A DNA stretch of 64,000 nucleotides from NCBI GenBank assembly GCA_035772735.1, contig JASDFA010000019.1:68114001-68178000 (forward strand), written 5' to 3'. This document shows positions 11,853 through 22,764 of the stretch, one piece after another. The translations under genes were made by a program, and so were the position numbers. This stretch comes from Datura wrightii. Lineage: Eukaryota; Streptophyta; Magnoliopsida; Solanales; Solanaceae. A model generated the notes under the pieces. That model saw nothing but the letters and a program-made list of their open reading frames with translations, ran no database searches and was not told where the DNA came from. The stretch's first letter is position 1. Every line of letters starts with the position of its first letter.

Positions 11853-12420
11853 ATGTTACGACTCTTTCATCTAGACGTGTATGCCCTCCTAGATCTAGGA
11901 GCCACTCTTTCATTCTTGACTCCCTACGTAGAATTCTAGTTCAATATCAGTCTAGAGGTCCTCTCAGAACCTTTCTAAACCTCCACCCCTGTTGGCGAGT
12001 TAGTTAGAGCCAGTCGGGTGTATAGAAACTGCCCAGTCTCGATATTGAATAAAGTCATTCTAGCTGATCTCGTAGAATTAGACATGGTCAATTTTGATAT
12101 TATCCTCAGCATGAATTGGTTAAACTCCGGTTATGCCTCAGTTGACTACAGAACTAGAGTGGTCAAGTTCAAGTTTCCAAATGAACCAGTGTTAGAATGG
12201 ACTAGCAGTAGTTCATCGCCTAAGGGCAGGTTTATTTCCTACCTTAAGGCCTAGAAACTCATCTCCAAGGGATGTATTTATCATCTAGTTCAGGTCAAGG
12301 ATTCAAACTCTGAGACCCCAACTATCCAGTCAGTTCCAGTGGCAGCAAGTTCCTAAATGTATTTCCTGAGGATCTTCTCGGAGTTCCCCCTAAATGGGAA
12401 ATAGACTTTGGGATAGACCT
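11853..12420 (+). pseudogene. RE3 protease (broken)
   Basis: A retropepsin-like aspartic protease that would cleave the polyprotein. LDVYALLDLGATLSF at about 11870-11920 has DLGA in place of the DTGA or DPGA triad usual in this lineage. Downstream SRVYRNCPVSIL and NFDIILSMNWLN fit the rest of the fold. Stops at 11937 and 12252, plus frame changes near 12350, inactivate it. Confidence 0.82.
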
Positions 12421-13760
12421 TCTCCCAGATACTCAACCCATCTCTATCCCTCCTTACAAAATGGCTCCACCTGAGCTTAAGGAGTTGAAAGAGCAGTTAA
12501 AAGATTTCTTGACAAGGGTTTTATCAGACTCAGCATCTCTCCCTGGGGTGCTCCAGTACTATTCATTCGTAAAAAAGATGGTACTCTCAGAATGTGTATA
12601 GATTACCGTTAGCTGAACAAGGTCACAGTCAAGAACATGTATCCCCTACCCAGAATTGATGACCTATTTGACCAACTTCAGGGAGCCAGTTGTTTCTCAA
12701 AGATAGATTTCAGATCGGGATACCATCAGCTAAGGGTCAGAGAGTATGACATACTGAAAACAACATTCAGAAATCGATATGGTCACTACGAGTTTGTGGT
12801 TATGTCCTTCGGGCTAACGAATGCCCCCGCAGCCTTCATGGACTTGATGAATAGAGTCTTCAAGCAGTATCTGGATATGTTCGTCATTATATGTATTGAC
12901 GACATTCTAGAATACTCTATAAATGAGGAAGAGCATGTTAATCACCTGAGTATAGTGCTTCAGACGCTCAAAGACCGCCAGTTGTTCGCCAAGTTCGGCA
13001 AGTGTGAATTCTAGTTGAAGTCTGTAACTTTTCTGGGTCACGTGGTCTCGGGTGAAGGTATTTAGGTAGATCCTCAAAAGATAGCAGCAGTGAAAGATTG
13101 TCCCAGACCTACCTCTCCAACAAAAATCAGGAGTTTTCTAGGCTTAGCTGGTTATTACCAATGGTTTGTGGAAGGGTTTTCCTTTATAGCATCTCCTATG
13201 ACTAAGTTAACTCAGAAGAAGGTGAAGTTCCAGTGGTCGGATGCGTGTGAGAAGAGTTTCCATGAGTTGAAGACTCGACTCACTACCGCTCCGGTTTTAA
13301 CCTTGCCAGAAGGAACAGATTGGTTGGTTGTCTATTGTGATGCTTCTAGAGTTGGACTCCGTTTCTTTCTGATGCAGCGAGGCAAGGTGATAGCCTACGC
13401 CTCCAGGCAGCTCAAAGTAAATGAGAAGAACTATCCAACTCATGACTTGGAGTTGGCAGTTGTGGTGTTTGCGCTGAAAATATGGAGACATTACCTATAT
13501 GGAGCTCATATGGATGTGTTTACAGATCATAAGAGCATTCAGTACGTGTTCATTCAGAAGGGCCTAAATCTTCTTAGAGAAGGTGGTTGGACCTACTGAA
13601 AGACTATGACATGAGGGTGCTATATCACCCCAGCAAAGCCAACGTGTTAGCTGATGCCCTAAGCAAAGTGTCTATGGGAAATGTGGCCCATGTTGAAGAA
13701 AGTGAAAAGGAGTTGGCAAAGGATGTTCACAGGCTAGCTCGGTTAGGGGTATAGTTGGTT
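12421..13760 (+). pseudogene. RE3 reverse transcriptase and RNase H (broken)
   Basis: RT palm blocks are YPLPRIDDLFDQLQG, IDFRSGYHQLRV and VMSFGLTNAPAAFMDLMN. The catalytic pair is read as CIDDIL at 12892-12909, where FIDDIL is usual, so both aspartates remain. The RNase H part (about 13310-13560) shows VYCDASRVGL and FALKIWRHYLYG. An in-frame stop at 13012-13014 and a frame change near 13590 break it. The N-terminal RT part before 12637 is out of frame. Confidence 0.9.
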
Positions 13761-15251
13761 GACTCGGTTGAGGGTGGAGTAGTGGTGCAAAGCGGGTTGG
13801 ACTCTTCCTTGGTGTGGAAGTCAAGTCCAGACAGGATGAAGATCCCATCCTTCTTAAACTCAAAGAAGCAGTTCTCAGGAAGGAGGTCGAGGCTTTCTCC
13901 AAAGGGAGAGATGGAGTACTTCGTTACCAGGGAAGGTTGTGTGCACCGATGTTGGTAAGTTAAGACATCAGATACTGGTTGAAGCACATAGCTCAAGATA
14001 CTCCATTCACCCTGGTGCTACTAAAATGTACCGCAATCTATGAGATATTTACTGGTGGAACGGCATGAAGAGAGACATCGCTGAATTCATAGGCAAGTGT
14101 CCGAACTACCAGCAAGTTAAAGTGGAACACCGAGACTAGGAGGTATGACTCAGGATATCAGCATACCCACATGGAAGTGGAAAGAAGTAAACATGGACTT
14201 TATTACGGGTCTACCTTAGACTCGTCGACAGCATGACTCAATCTGGGTAGTAGTAGAATGGATGACTAAGTCAGCACACTTTCTCCCAGTCAAAATGATA
14301 TATTCAGTTGAGGACTATGCCAGAATTTACATCCAAGAGTTAGTCATACTTCATGGGGTGCCTTTAGCTATCATTTCAAATAGAGGAACTTACTTCACCT
14401 CACACTTTTGGAAGTCTTTTCAGAAGGGACAAGGCACTCAGGTCAAGCTCAGCACAGCTTTTCACCCGCAGACAGATGGGCAAGCTGAGAGGACCATTCA
14501 GACCCTAGAAGATATGTTGAGAGCATGCGTGATCAATTTTAAGGGTAATTGGGATGACCACTTGCCTCTTATTGAATTTTCGTACAACAATAGTTACCAC
14601 TCCAGCATTCAGATGGCTTTGTTTGAGGCATTGTATGGTAGGAGGTGCAGATCTCCTATCGGGTGGTTTGAAGTGGGTGAAGCTTCTATAATCGGGCCAG
14701 ACTTGGTTCATGAAGCTATGCATCAGGTACAACTCATACGAGAAAGATTAAAAATAGCTCAGAGCCATCAGAAATCTTATACAGATGTGAGGAGAAGAGA
14801 ATTGGAGTTCTCAGTGGATGATTGAGTTTACTTGAACATTTCTCCCATGAAAGGGGTGATGAGGTTTGGGAAGAAAGGAAAGCTCAGTCTGAGGTATGTG
14901 GGACCCTACAAGATTCGGAGGTGAATTGGCAAAGTAGCTTATGAGATGGAGTTACCTACAGAGTTGACATCCGGACACCCTGTATTCCATGTGTCACTCT
15001 TGAAGAAATGCATCGGAGTTCCAACCTCAGTTGTGCCATTGGACAGTGTAGAAATAAAGGATAGTCTCTCATATGAGGAGGTACCAGTCCAAATCCTTGA
15101 CCATCAGGTTCGTAAGCTAAGGAACAAGGAAATAGCTTCATTCAAGGTGTTATGGAAAAATCAGTAGGTTGAGGGAGCTATGTGGGAGGCCAAAGCAGAT
15201 ATGATGGGCAAATACCCGCATTTATTCTCTACCGACTCTATTACAGCTTAA
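13761..15251 (+). pseudogene. RE3 integrase with C-terminal chromodomain (broken)
   Basis: The HHCC zinc domain at about 13975-14130 has CPNYQ where CPNCQ is expected, so one zinc ligand is lost. The catalytic core at 14180-14830 keeps the first Asp (NMDFITGLP) and the Glu (GQAERTIQTLED). The second Asp is Asn: ISNRGTYFTS instead of DRGTQFTS. YVGPYKI, HPVFHVSLLKK and the chromodomain segment LSYEEVPVQILDHQVRKL follow, ending at stop 15249-15251. Other stops occur near 14824 and 15165. In this family the chromodomain is thought to guide integration to marked chromatin. Confidence 0.88.
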
Positions 15252-15482
15252 AGTATTAGTTTTGCCTTAGAAACTGATCTAATTGTTGAGTTCAATTCAT
15301 GTGTTTAAGTTTCATTTATGATTTTGGATGTATTTATGAAAGGTGAATTCAATTCAGTTAGGTATATTGAAACGTGGGTATTCATTCTATTTGTTTTGGA
15401 GTTAAATGAGCAGTATTTGATCATTATGCTTGTTATTCCCTACTACCCTGTGTGTTTTCCAACATTCGAGGACAAATGTTTC

Positions 15483-15495
15483 CAAGGGGAGATAT
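15483..15495 (+). other. RE3 polypurine tract
   Basis: AAGGGGAGATAT lies directly before the 3' LTR. The same tract appears on the other strand next to the RE4 (21057) and RE7 (32303) LTRs. It would prime plus-strand DNA synthesis. Confidence 0.8.
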
Positions 15496-17900
15496 TTTAA
15501 TTCCCCGGAAACCCAAAGACTAGATTCGAGACTTAAGTCAGAAAATCTGGAAATCTGCAGAAAATTCTTCAGGACGACTCCCCTAACGAGTCGCTAGGAA
15601 ACGTAATGACTCGTTAGGTCAGTCGTGGGAAGGGGGATTAAGAAACGGAAAGAGATAGAAAGTGGACCCAACGAAAGACCTCACGAGTCATGGTCAGCCA
15701 CCACGACTCTTGAGGTGAGTCGTGATAAGTTAGAGGAGGTTTCTCTAAGAGCTAAGCAGTGTACCGCACGAGTCCTCCCCATGAATCGTTATGGGGCACC
15801 ACGAGTCATGGTGTCACCCATGGGGAGCTTCGTACTTTTAGGCAGTATGGTCCATGACAGGTGACCACGAGTCGTGGTCACTCACCACAACTCTTTAGGT
15901 CCCTCGTGGTGGCTTTTCGAGATTTCCGGGCAGTGTACTCAACGAGTGTGACCACGAGTCATGGTCACCGATCACGACCCATTATGTCACCCATTAGGAC
16001 CACCTGACAGTTTTTCTCTGCGATTTTCTAAGGGTTGTTTAGTAATTTCGTACTCTCCTAAACTTTAAAATATGTCGTTTTAGACATAATTTTAGACCTA
16101 CTAGTGGGAATGAACAGCCTCTCCCCTCATTCTCCACGTTCATTCTCAGAAAAATCGTCGAAGAGTGTCTCAAGAAACTTTCAGAGTAAGGCATAGGGTT
16201 CTTCATTCATCTCATAAATTCAAGTTTCCTCCTCCAGGAAATTCTTAGCGAGGTATGTGGGAATTCAACAAGGGAATAGTTCTTCCCTTGTGTCCACCCA
16301 TAACCCTTTTATAGCTTCTCTATCAGTCATAGCCTTGAGCTTTTGAATGAAATGTATTTATGTATTAAATTCCTCATGATTTGAAAAGTGTGGGTTGGGC
16401 TGATTTTCTAGTATTCCCTATTGTTTAGATGTTGAGTAACTACTCCCTTGATAAGAATGATTTTAGCCCTGGCACGAATGAGAAAACTATAGTACTGCTT
16501 GTCGGAAGAGATTTCCTTATTTCTTGAAATCTTTGCCATATTGTGGATTCCCATGTAGTTGGAATAAGTTGAATTCTCTGTTAGCTGCTTAATAGTTCAG
16601 TTCAGTTAGAATGTAGAACCTCGTCAGAACTATTTAGAATTTTTCAACTGATCAGTTTGACTAAAGAATTCCTTAAGGTGTCTATGATACCTCTTAGTTA
16701 GCAGAATCAGACTTAGAACTCAGTTTCATTGGTCCACTAGGCGGTCATGACATTTTAGACAAACATCTCTGACTAGACTTAGGACCTCAGACAGATTACA
16801 GTTTGTTCTTAGACGGTTATGACGCTTCTAGATAAGCAGCTCTGACCAGTTTAGAACCTAGTTTCAGAATCTAGTCTGATAAAACTCTCAGGGTATTTTC
16901 AGTTATGTATCCCTGACTAGTCTTAGACCCCAGTTTCCAGCTATCAACTTAGTATTCAGTTTAGGTAATCCAGTGGGAGCAAGACTTAGCACCGAGTGGA
17001 TCGGGGTTCCAGCACACCCAGGTTCTCAAAAATACATTGCCAGCGTAAGTTACAGTATTTATTGGCATGAGTGGCCCTAGACTTTGTGATCACCTAGTTC
17101 ATGCATCTATACTCTGGCAAGGTATATTGAGTCCTACCGGTGGGGCATATACATCGGACTCCATGTCTAGCTCACGTGGTTATATGTCAGTTACAGACTC
17201 TCCCACTAGTCAATCCAGTCCAGTTTCAGAATAAATAGTTCATTTCCAGCTCTATCTGTCTAGTTCAGTTTAGTACAGTATAGTATCTCAAACTCGGAAC
17301 TTTCAGACTTAGGGCATGTCTTTGACCACCAGATAGGGTCATCTTGACCATCTCAGTTTACTTCAGTTCTTACAGTTCAATATATTAGTTGGTCATTGCA
17401 CGTCATTTTTCAGCTCAGTCACTTTATATCCAGCATTATGTTCTCTCTCACTTACTCAATACATTCAAAGTACTAATTCATACTTTTATGCTGTATCATT
17501 TCATGATACTTCTGCAGGTTCTCAGACTTAGCACCGTTAGCCGACTTCGTTCAGATCCTCCTCGATAGCAGAAGTGTGATTAGTCATCCTTCAAGGGCGT
17601 GATTTCATTATTTTTAGTTATTTCATTATTTTCAGTTAGACTTAGAGTTAGTTGGGGGCTTTTCCCAGCAACTCATCTATTAGATGGATTTCAAACACAG
17701 ACTTGATTTCAGACTTTCAGATGTTTTAAATTTTATGTTTCCGTTTTAGCTTTCATAAATGTTTTATGTTTTATTTAGAAAGCTTCTGCTATGCATGTTT
17801 TACTCAGAATACCAGTGTATGATAGAACAAAGGTTGACTTGGGGTTACTTTTGACTCCAAGTACCGTGTCCCGTCCAGGGTGTAGTCTCAGGGCATGACA
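15496..17900 (+). repeat. RE3 3' LTR
   Basis: 2405 bp, ending GGGCATGACA and followed by the CTAGG duplication. Part of the extra length relative to the 5' LTR comes from a short tandem duplication near 17600-17640 (TTTCATTATTTTTAG / TTTCATTATTTTCAG). The U3 palindrome cluster is at about 15675-15995. Confidence 0.9.
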
Positions 17901-17905
17901 CTAGG
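17901..17905. repeat. RE3 target-site duplication, right (CTAGG)
   Basis: CTAGG directly after the CA of the 3' LTR, identical to 8050-8054. Confidence 0.92.
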
Positions 17906-18771
17906 GCATTACATACATGGGCATTAGGGGTACTCACTTTACTACTAAGGTTCAGAGGTGGATGAATTTGGTGTCCCAGAGGTTCCGCCCATCTACCAAT
18001 GTTATTGATGTGACCTACTCTTGAGCATTGGTTGTGGCTTGTATCTTGAGCAGGGTGCCTGTTAATGTGGGGGCACAAATACCGAAGGAGTGGAGGTATT
18101 CCTCAACCAATAGTGTTACTGGCCTGTCCTTTCCCTCTTTCATTACTCTGCTTTGCAAGTGTTCCAAGGTGTACAAGGAAGCCAAAGATGGTAAGGTGTC
18201 ATGTGATGTGTCCTTTTACCCTCTGAGGGTGAAAGGTGCACCGAAGAAGGGAAAGAAGAAGCCGAGGGAAGCTTTCGATGATGAGGGTAGTGGGGTAAAC
18301 CTCTCTAGGCCTGTCAGCGCATTCGAGAAGATTGAGATAGAGATGACTACCATAAAGGAGTTACTAAGAGGGTTTCCTAGACCTCCCCAGGAGATAGGCC
18401 ATCCCATGCAGTAGTTACGGACCCAGAGGGAGTGCAGGGCGCGATTGTCTCCTTTGCCCAGGCTTATGTAAAGGTCCGAGAGGACCTGGAGAGAGAGGAT
18501 GAAATGGCGCTCCCGAGATAGGGTCTTCGTCTGGATGTGGAAAGGGATTAAGAAGATCCTGAAGGCCCTCTCTCCAGGTTCTAGGATGCCTCAGTTAGTT
18601 AGGGAGAACATCCTGCAGTTCTCCTTTCTTAGCAAGTTTGAGGATGAGAAGGCTAAAGATATTAAGGGTAAAGCGACGAGGCCTCTAATTAGGCATGGCC
18701 AGGGTGTACCTCCCTTCACTTCTCCCCCGTAGACAATTCAATTTGGTTTCCCCTATTTGGGGCTTGTAAGA
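17906..18771 (+). pseudogene. Putative plant transposon protein-like pseudogene, part 2
   Basis: It continues the sequence cut by RE3. FTTKVQRWMNLVSQRFRPS and NVIDVTYS precede ACILSRVPVNVGAQIPKEW and LSFPSFITLLCKCS. These match the C-terminal blocks of the transposon-protein family, an arrangement paralleled in RE9 ORF2 (CLVYALMKG, then NLGEVI, then FGGLITTFL). A lysine-rich segment (KKGKKKPREAFDDEG) follows. Stops at 17925 and 18021 show it is broken. It ends at RE4. Confidence 0.55.
18767..18771. repeat. RE4 target-site duplication, left (TAAGA)
   Basis: TAAGA directly before TGTCACGAC, identical to 29066-29070. Confidence 0.9.
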
Positions 18772-19404
18772 TGTCACGACCCGAACATAGGACCGGATCG
18801 AGAGACGGGACAAAGAACCCCGAGAGACTCCAAGTGGACCCATGGAATAAACATAACTTCTAAATAAATCAATAAAAGTGGAAGCCTAAACATAACATAA
18901 CATCTGAACATACAACACAAGTCTGAAGCTGAATACAATCTACGTCTAAAAAGCCTCTAATTCTGATGAGTTGATGGGACAAGACCCCAACTAACTTGCT
19001 AGGTCTGAAACTAAAAAAATGTAAACATATGAATAGAAAGGGGCCCTCGACAGATGAGGACTCACCAATAGAGGATGGATGCTAACTCCGGAGCTGGCTA
19101 GTGATGAGGCTGAGTCTGAAGATCGGAGCCTGTATCATAAAATGATACAACATAGAGTATGCGGTTAGTATGTGATATGTACTTATTATGCAAGGTAAGT
19201 AAAACCTATTAACTAAGTAAAATCATTAAAACATGCATCACGTAAAACATAATCAAGATAAGAATCTGAGAGTAGGGCTTACATGCTATTTTATGAAATC
19301 ATGATCTACACATGATTGTATATCATATCTGATTCGAATGACCCAAAGCTGAAATCTGATAATTATAAGTAAAACTGAACATTGGATTAAACCTACCTTA
19401 GAAC

Positions 19405-19430
19405 ATATATATATATATATATGTATATAT
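19405..19430. repeat. AT microsatellite in RE4 3' LTR
   Basis: An uninterrupted AT run plus a GTATATAT end, 26 bp. The 5' LTR has a longer version at the same place (27466-27503). Confidence 0.9.
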
Positions 19431-20454
19431 TAATGAATGATAAACACGCATAACTAAAATCATGAGGAACAATGGGAGACTCGTCATATAACCGATAATA
19501 CCAAAATAGAGCTTACATGGTCCCGGCTATCACACTTAAGAGGGTAGGGCCATCTAAAGCCTTGCCAAGCTGAAGGCCCCTTGGGGCAGGGGAAAGCTCA
19601 CAAAGGAGGTCCCAAATAATTAGATCATACCTACATTGGCTCGTAGTTCTGTGGCATAGGGTTGAATGACCCATGGCCTACTTGGTGCTAGACACAACTC
19701 CTAAAAACATGCATATGCTCTCCATCATTTTTCAACAAAGCTGACCGTCTTCTAGTGACGAAGCTTAATAATCGTGTACATATAAAATCTGAAATCATAA
19801 ATGAGGAGCCTTAGCTCAAACCATACTACCATCTGAACATAATTGGGAGTCTTGACTCCAAATCAATGTGGTAAGTTAATTCGTGTAATCATAAATCATA
19901 CTTGAACATATGGGCTTGCCCAATACATAAACATGCTTGAAAATACTTCATTCACTTGGAAAAACATGATCATAGATATGGGTAACTTGAAAACATATTT
20001 TTCATCATAAATATCTCATCATACTTGAACATACATATTGGATGTCAATTTTCATAAACTTTCATGGATGGACATCATAATTTGTAAAACTTTAAAACAT
20101 GATTCATAATTATAAAAATTATAAAACTTGCCCATGAATCATAATTCAATAATAGGAACATGCTTAGATCATACCCATGACAAAAACTTAGGAAATTCAT
20201 GCATTGGGTTAGAACCCCATAGGATCAACATATAGACTTTTATGAATTAGAGAGGGATTGGGCATGGGTGTGAACAATTCACCCATTCCTAACCCTACAC
20301 ACCTGAGAGAATTTGATTCTATAACTCCTCTGATTGCCCAAGGAAGAATTGAGAAGAACTTGGGAGAAATTAAGCTTGATCACCTCTCTAGACTTCTAAG
20401 CTTGCATGCATGAATATGAATGGCTTATAGTGAACTTACCCTTCATAAAACTCA

Positions 20455-20463
20455 TTATTTATA
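20455..20463 (-). promoter_or_regulatory. TATA box in RE4 LTR
   Basis: In sense TATAAATAA, next to the conserved CGTCGTTTTAAG block. The 5' LTR copy has decayed here (TTATGCATAG near 28537-28546). Confidence 0.5.
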
Positions 20464-20559
20464 GCTTAAAACGACGTAGTTTAGGCCTTAGGATCATAGA
20501 AATTACGGAAAATCCCTTATTAAACTAGCAAGGAAAAACAGACTGCCAGTCCTAACGAG

Positions 20560-20985
20560 GGACTGGACTAGTCTTTGTCCATGGCCATGAATCGTGGCCT
20601 CCATCCGTTGCCTCTACTGGAAATTTCATCTAGGTTGTTACCACGAGGCACCCTACAATTCGATACTGGTGACCATGACTCATGGTCACCTCCCGTCCTC
20701 TACACTACCAAAATTTACCGGGGGGTCACCATGGGTGACACCACGACTCATGGTGTCCCCAACGAGCCATGGTGAGGACCCGTCAAGTGCACTGTGCAAC
20801 TTCCTTCATTTTTCAACCACCCTTGGCCACGACTGACCTGACGAGTCATAATGCTGACCACCACTCACAGTCACATCTGTTGGCCACTCAAAACTAAAAT
20901 CTTCAGCTAAGTCTGACTCCTCACCATGAGTCACTTGACTACTCGTGGTCATCCTGACTGGTCACTGGATGACTCGTCTTGTGAC
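20560..20985 (-). repeat. U3 palindrome cluster of RE4 3' LTR
   Basis: Repeated CATGACTCATGG, CACGACTCATGG, GACTCGTGGTC and related half-sites, just upstream (in sense) of the TATA box. The homologous cluster of the 5' LTR is at about 28645-28990, where CACGACTCGTGG is preserved. Confidence 0.65.
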
Positions 20986-21056
20986 CTGGGGCAGACATTT
21001 CCTGTTTTCTCCATTTCAACTCCCGGGTTTGATGTTAGGGATATCGGGGTATAACA

Positions 21057-21071
21057 ATATCTCCCCCTTAG
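21057..21071 (-). other. RE4 polypurine tract
   Basis: In sense CCTAAGGGGGAGATAT, abutting the 3' LTR. Confidence 0.8.
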
Positions 21072-21300
21072 GAATATTCTTCCTCGAATATTGAATATCA
21101 TATAGAAAGCAGAGAAATGCAATCATCATATTCAAATACTGATCATATAAGCTGAAAACTGACGGAATGACTGACTCCGATTTGAACTACATGACTGAAC
21201 TGAATTCATGAATCATACATACATGCTTTGAAATGAAAGAAACTGAGGCACATGAATTGAACATGAAACTACATAGAGTTTTAGGGTAAAAACTGATACC

Positions 21301-22764
21301 TCAAGCTGAAACAGAGCCGACAGGGAATAAATGTGGGTATTTAGCCATCATATCTATTTCGGCTTCCAACGTAGCTCCCTCAACATGCTGATTCCTTCAT
21401 AAAACTTTAATTGAAGCTACTTCTCTGTTCCTTAGCTTGCGAACCTACCGATCCACTATCTCCACCTAAACCTCTTCATAACTAAGGTTGTCTTTCACAC
21501 CGACACTGTCCACTGGAACAACCAGAGATGGATCACCCAAACACTTCTTTAAGAGAGATACATGAAAAACAGAACGAACAGAAGCTAATTCTGAGGGCAA
21601 CTCCAATTAATATGCCACCTTGCCAACCCATTTCAGAATCTAGTACGGGCCAACATAATGGGGACTGAGTTTCCCATTCCTCCCGAACCTCATCACTCCC
21701 TTCATGGGAGACACCTATAGAAATACCTAAGCGTCGACTTCAAATTCAAGTTCTCTCCTTCTCACATCCGCATAGAACTTTTGGGGGCTCTGAGCTATTC
21801 TCAACGTATCCCTTATAAGCTGAACTTTTTCCATGGCCTCATGGACTAAACTCGGTCCTATCATTGTAGCTTCACCTACTTCAAATCAACCAACAGGTGA
21901 TCTACACCTCTGCCCGTAGAGAGCCTCAAACGAAGCCATTTGAATGCTAGGATGGTAGCTATTGTTATATGCAAACTCAATGAGAGGTGAATTATCATCC
22001 CTACTACCCTTGAAGTCAATCGCACATGCTCTCAACATGTCCTCAAGAGTATAAATAGTCCGCTCCACTTGACCATCCATTTGAGGATGAAATGTTGTAC
22101 TGAGCTTGACCTGAGTACCAAGTCCCTTTTGAAATGATCTCCAAAATTGGGAGGTAAACTGAGTACCTCTGTCTAATATGATGGACAGCGGCACTCCATG
22201 CAACCGAACTAGCTCTAAAATGTATAGTTTGGCATAATCCTCTACTGAATTAGTAGTTTTGACTGGTAGAAAATGAGCAGCTTTGGTCAACCTGTCCACG
22301 ACCACCCAAATAGAGTCATACTGTCGACGAGTGCGAGGAAACCCTGTGATGAAGTCCATATTAATATCCTCCCACTTTCAAGTAGGGATATTGATGTCCT
22401 GAAGCACACATCCCGGTCTCTGATGCTCAACCTTCACTTTCTGACAATTTGGACACTTAGCCATGAACTCCGCTATGCCTTTCTTCATGTCATTCCACCA
22501 ATAGATTTCCCGTAGGTCATGGTACATCTTGGTGGCACTTGGATGTATGGAGTATGTGGAACCATGAGCCTTGTGCAATATTCGATCTCCCAAATCATCA
22601 ACATCCGGAACACACAAGCGACCCTGATATCGAAGCACACCATCTCCCCTTTTGGAAAAGACCTCTACCTTCTGATTCTGAACGGCTTCCTTCAACTTTA
22701 CCAAAATAGGATCCTCGACCTGTCTAACTTTCACATCAGTCACCAAGGATGATTCTGACCTGTT
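21301..22764 (-). pseudogene. RE4 integrase with chromodomain (broken)
   Basis: In sense, a complete HHCC domain (HGSTYSIHPSATKMYHDL ... CPNCQKVKVEHQ, 22378-22570) precedes the core. The catalytic triad is preserved: MDFITGF, LDRGTQFTSQFW and GQVERTIYTLED. The C-terminal part up to 21301 includes VEGA and the MMAKYPHLF tail of the chromodomain module. Stops separate the HHCC domain from the core (about 22376-22380) and interrupt the C-terminal third (about 21883 and further). Confidence 0.88.

Larger units (their letters stand above)
8055..17900 (+). mobile_element. RE3: Ty3/gypsy chromovirus (Del/Tekay-like), complete but decayed
   Basis: Two LTRs (8055-10423 and 15496-17900) flank an initiator-Met primer site, gag, protease, RT, RNase H, integrase, a chromodomain and a polypurine tract. 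The 5-bp target duplication CTAGG is at 8050-8054 and 17901-17905. Removing the element and one CTAGG rejoins the transposon-protein pseudogene. In the stretches I compared, the LTRs differ at roughly one base in ten, so the insertion is old. All reading frames carry stops and frameshifts. Confidence 0.92.
18772..21056 (-). repeat. RE4 3' LTR
   Basis: 2285 bp on the + strand, from TGTCACGACCCGAACATAGG to GGGGTATAACA, so in sense it runs TGTTATACCCC...GTCGTGACA. It contains an AT microsatellite (19405-19430), a TATA box (20455-20463) and a U3 palindrome cluster (about 20560-20985). Confidence 0.9.
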
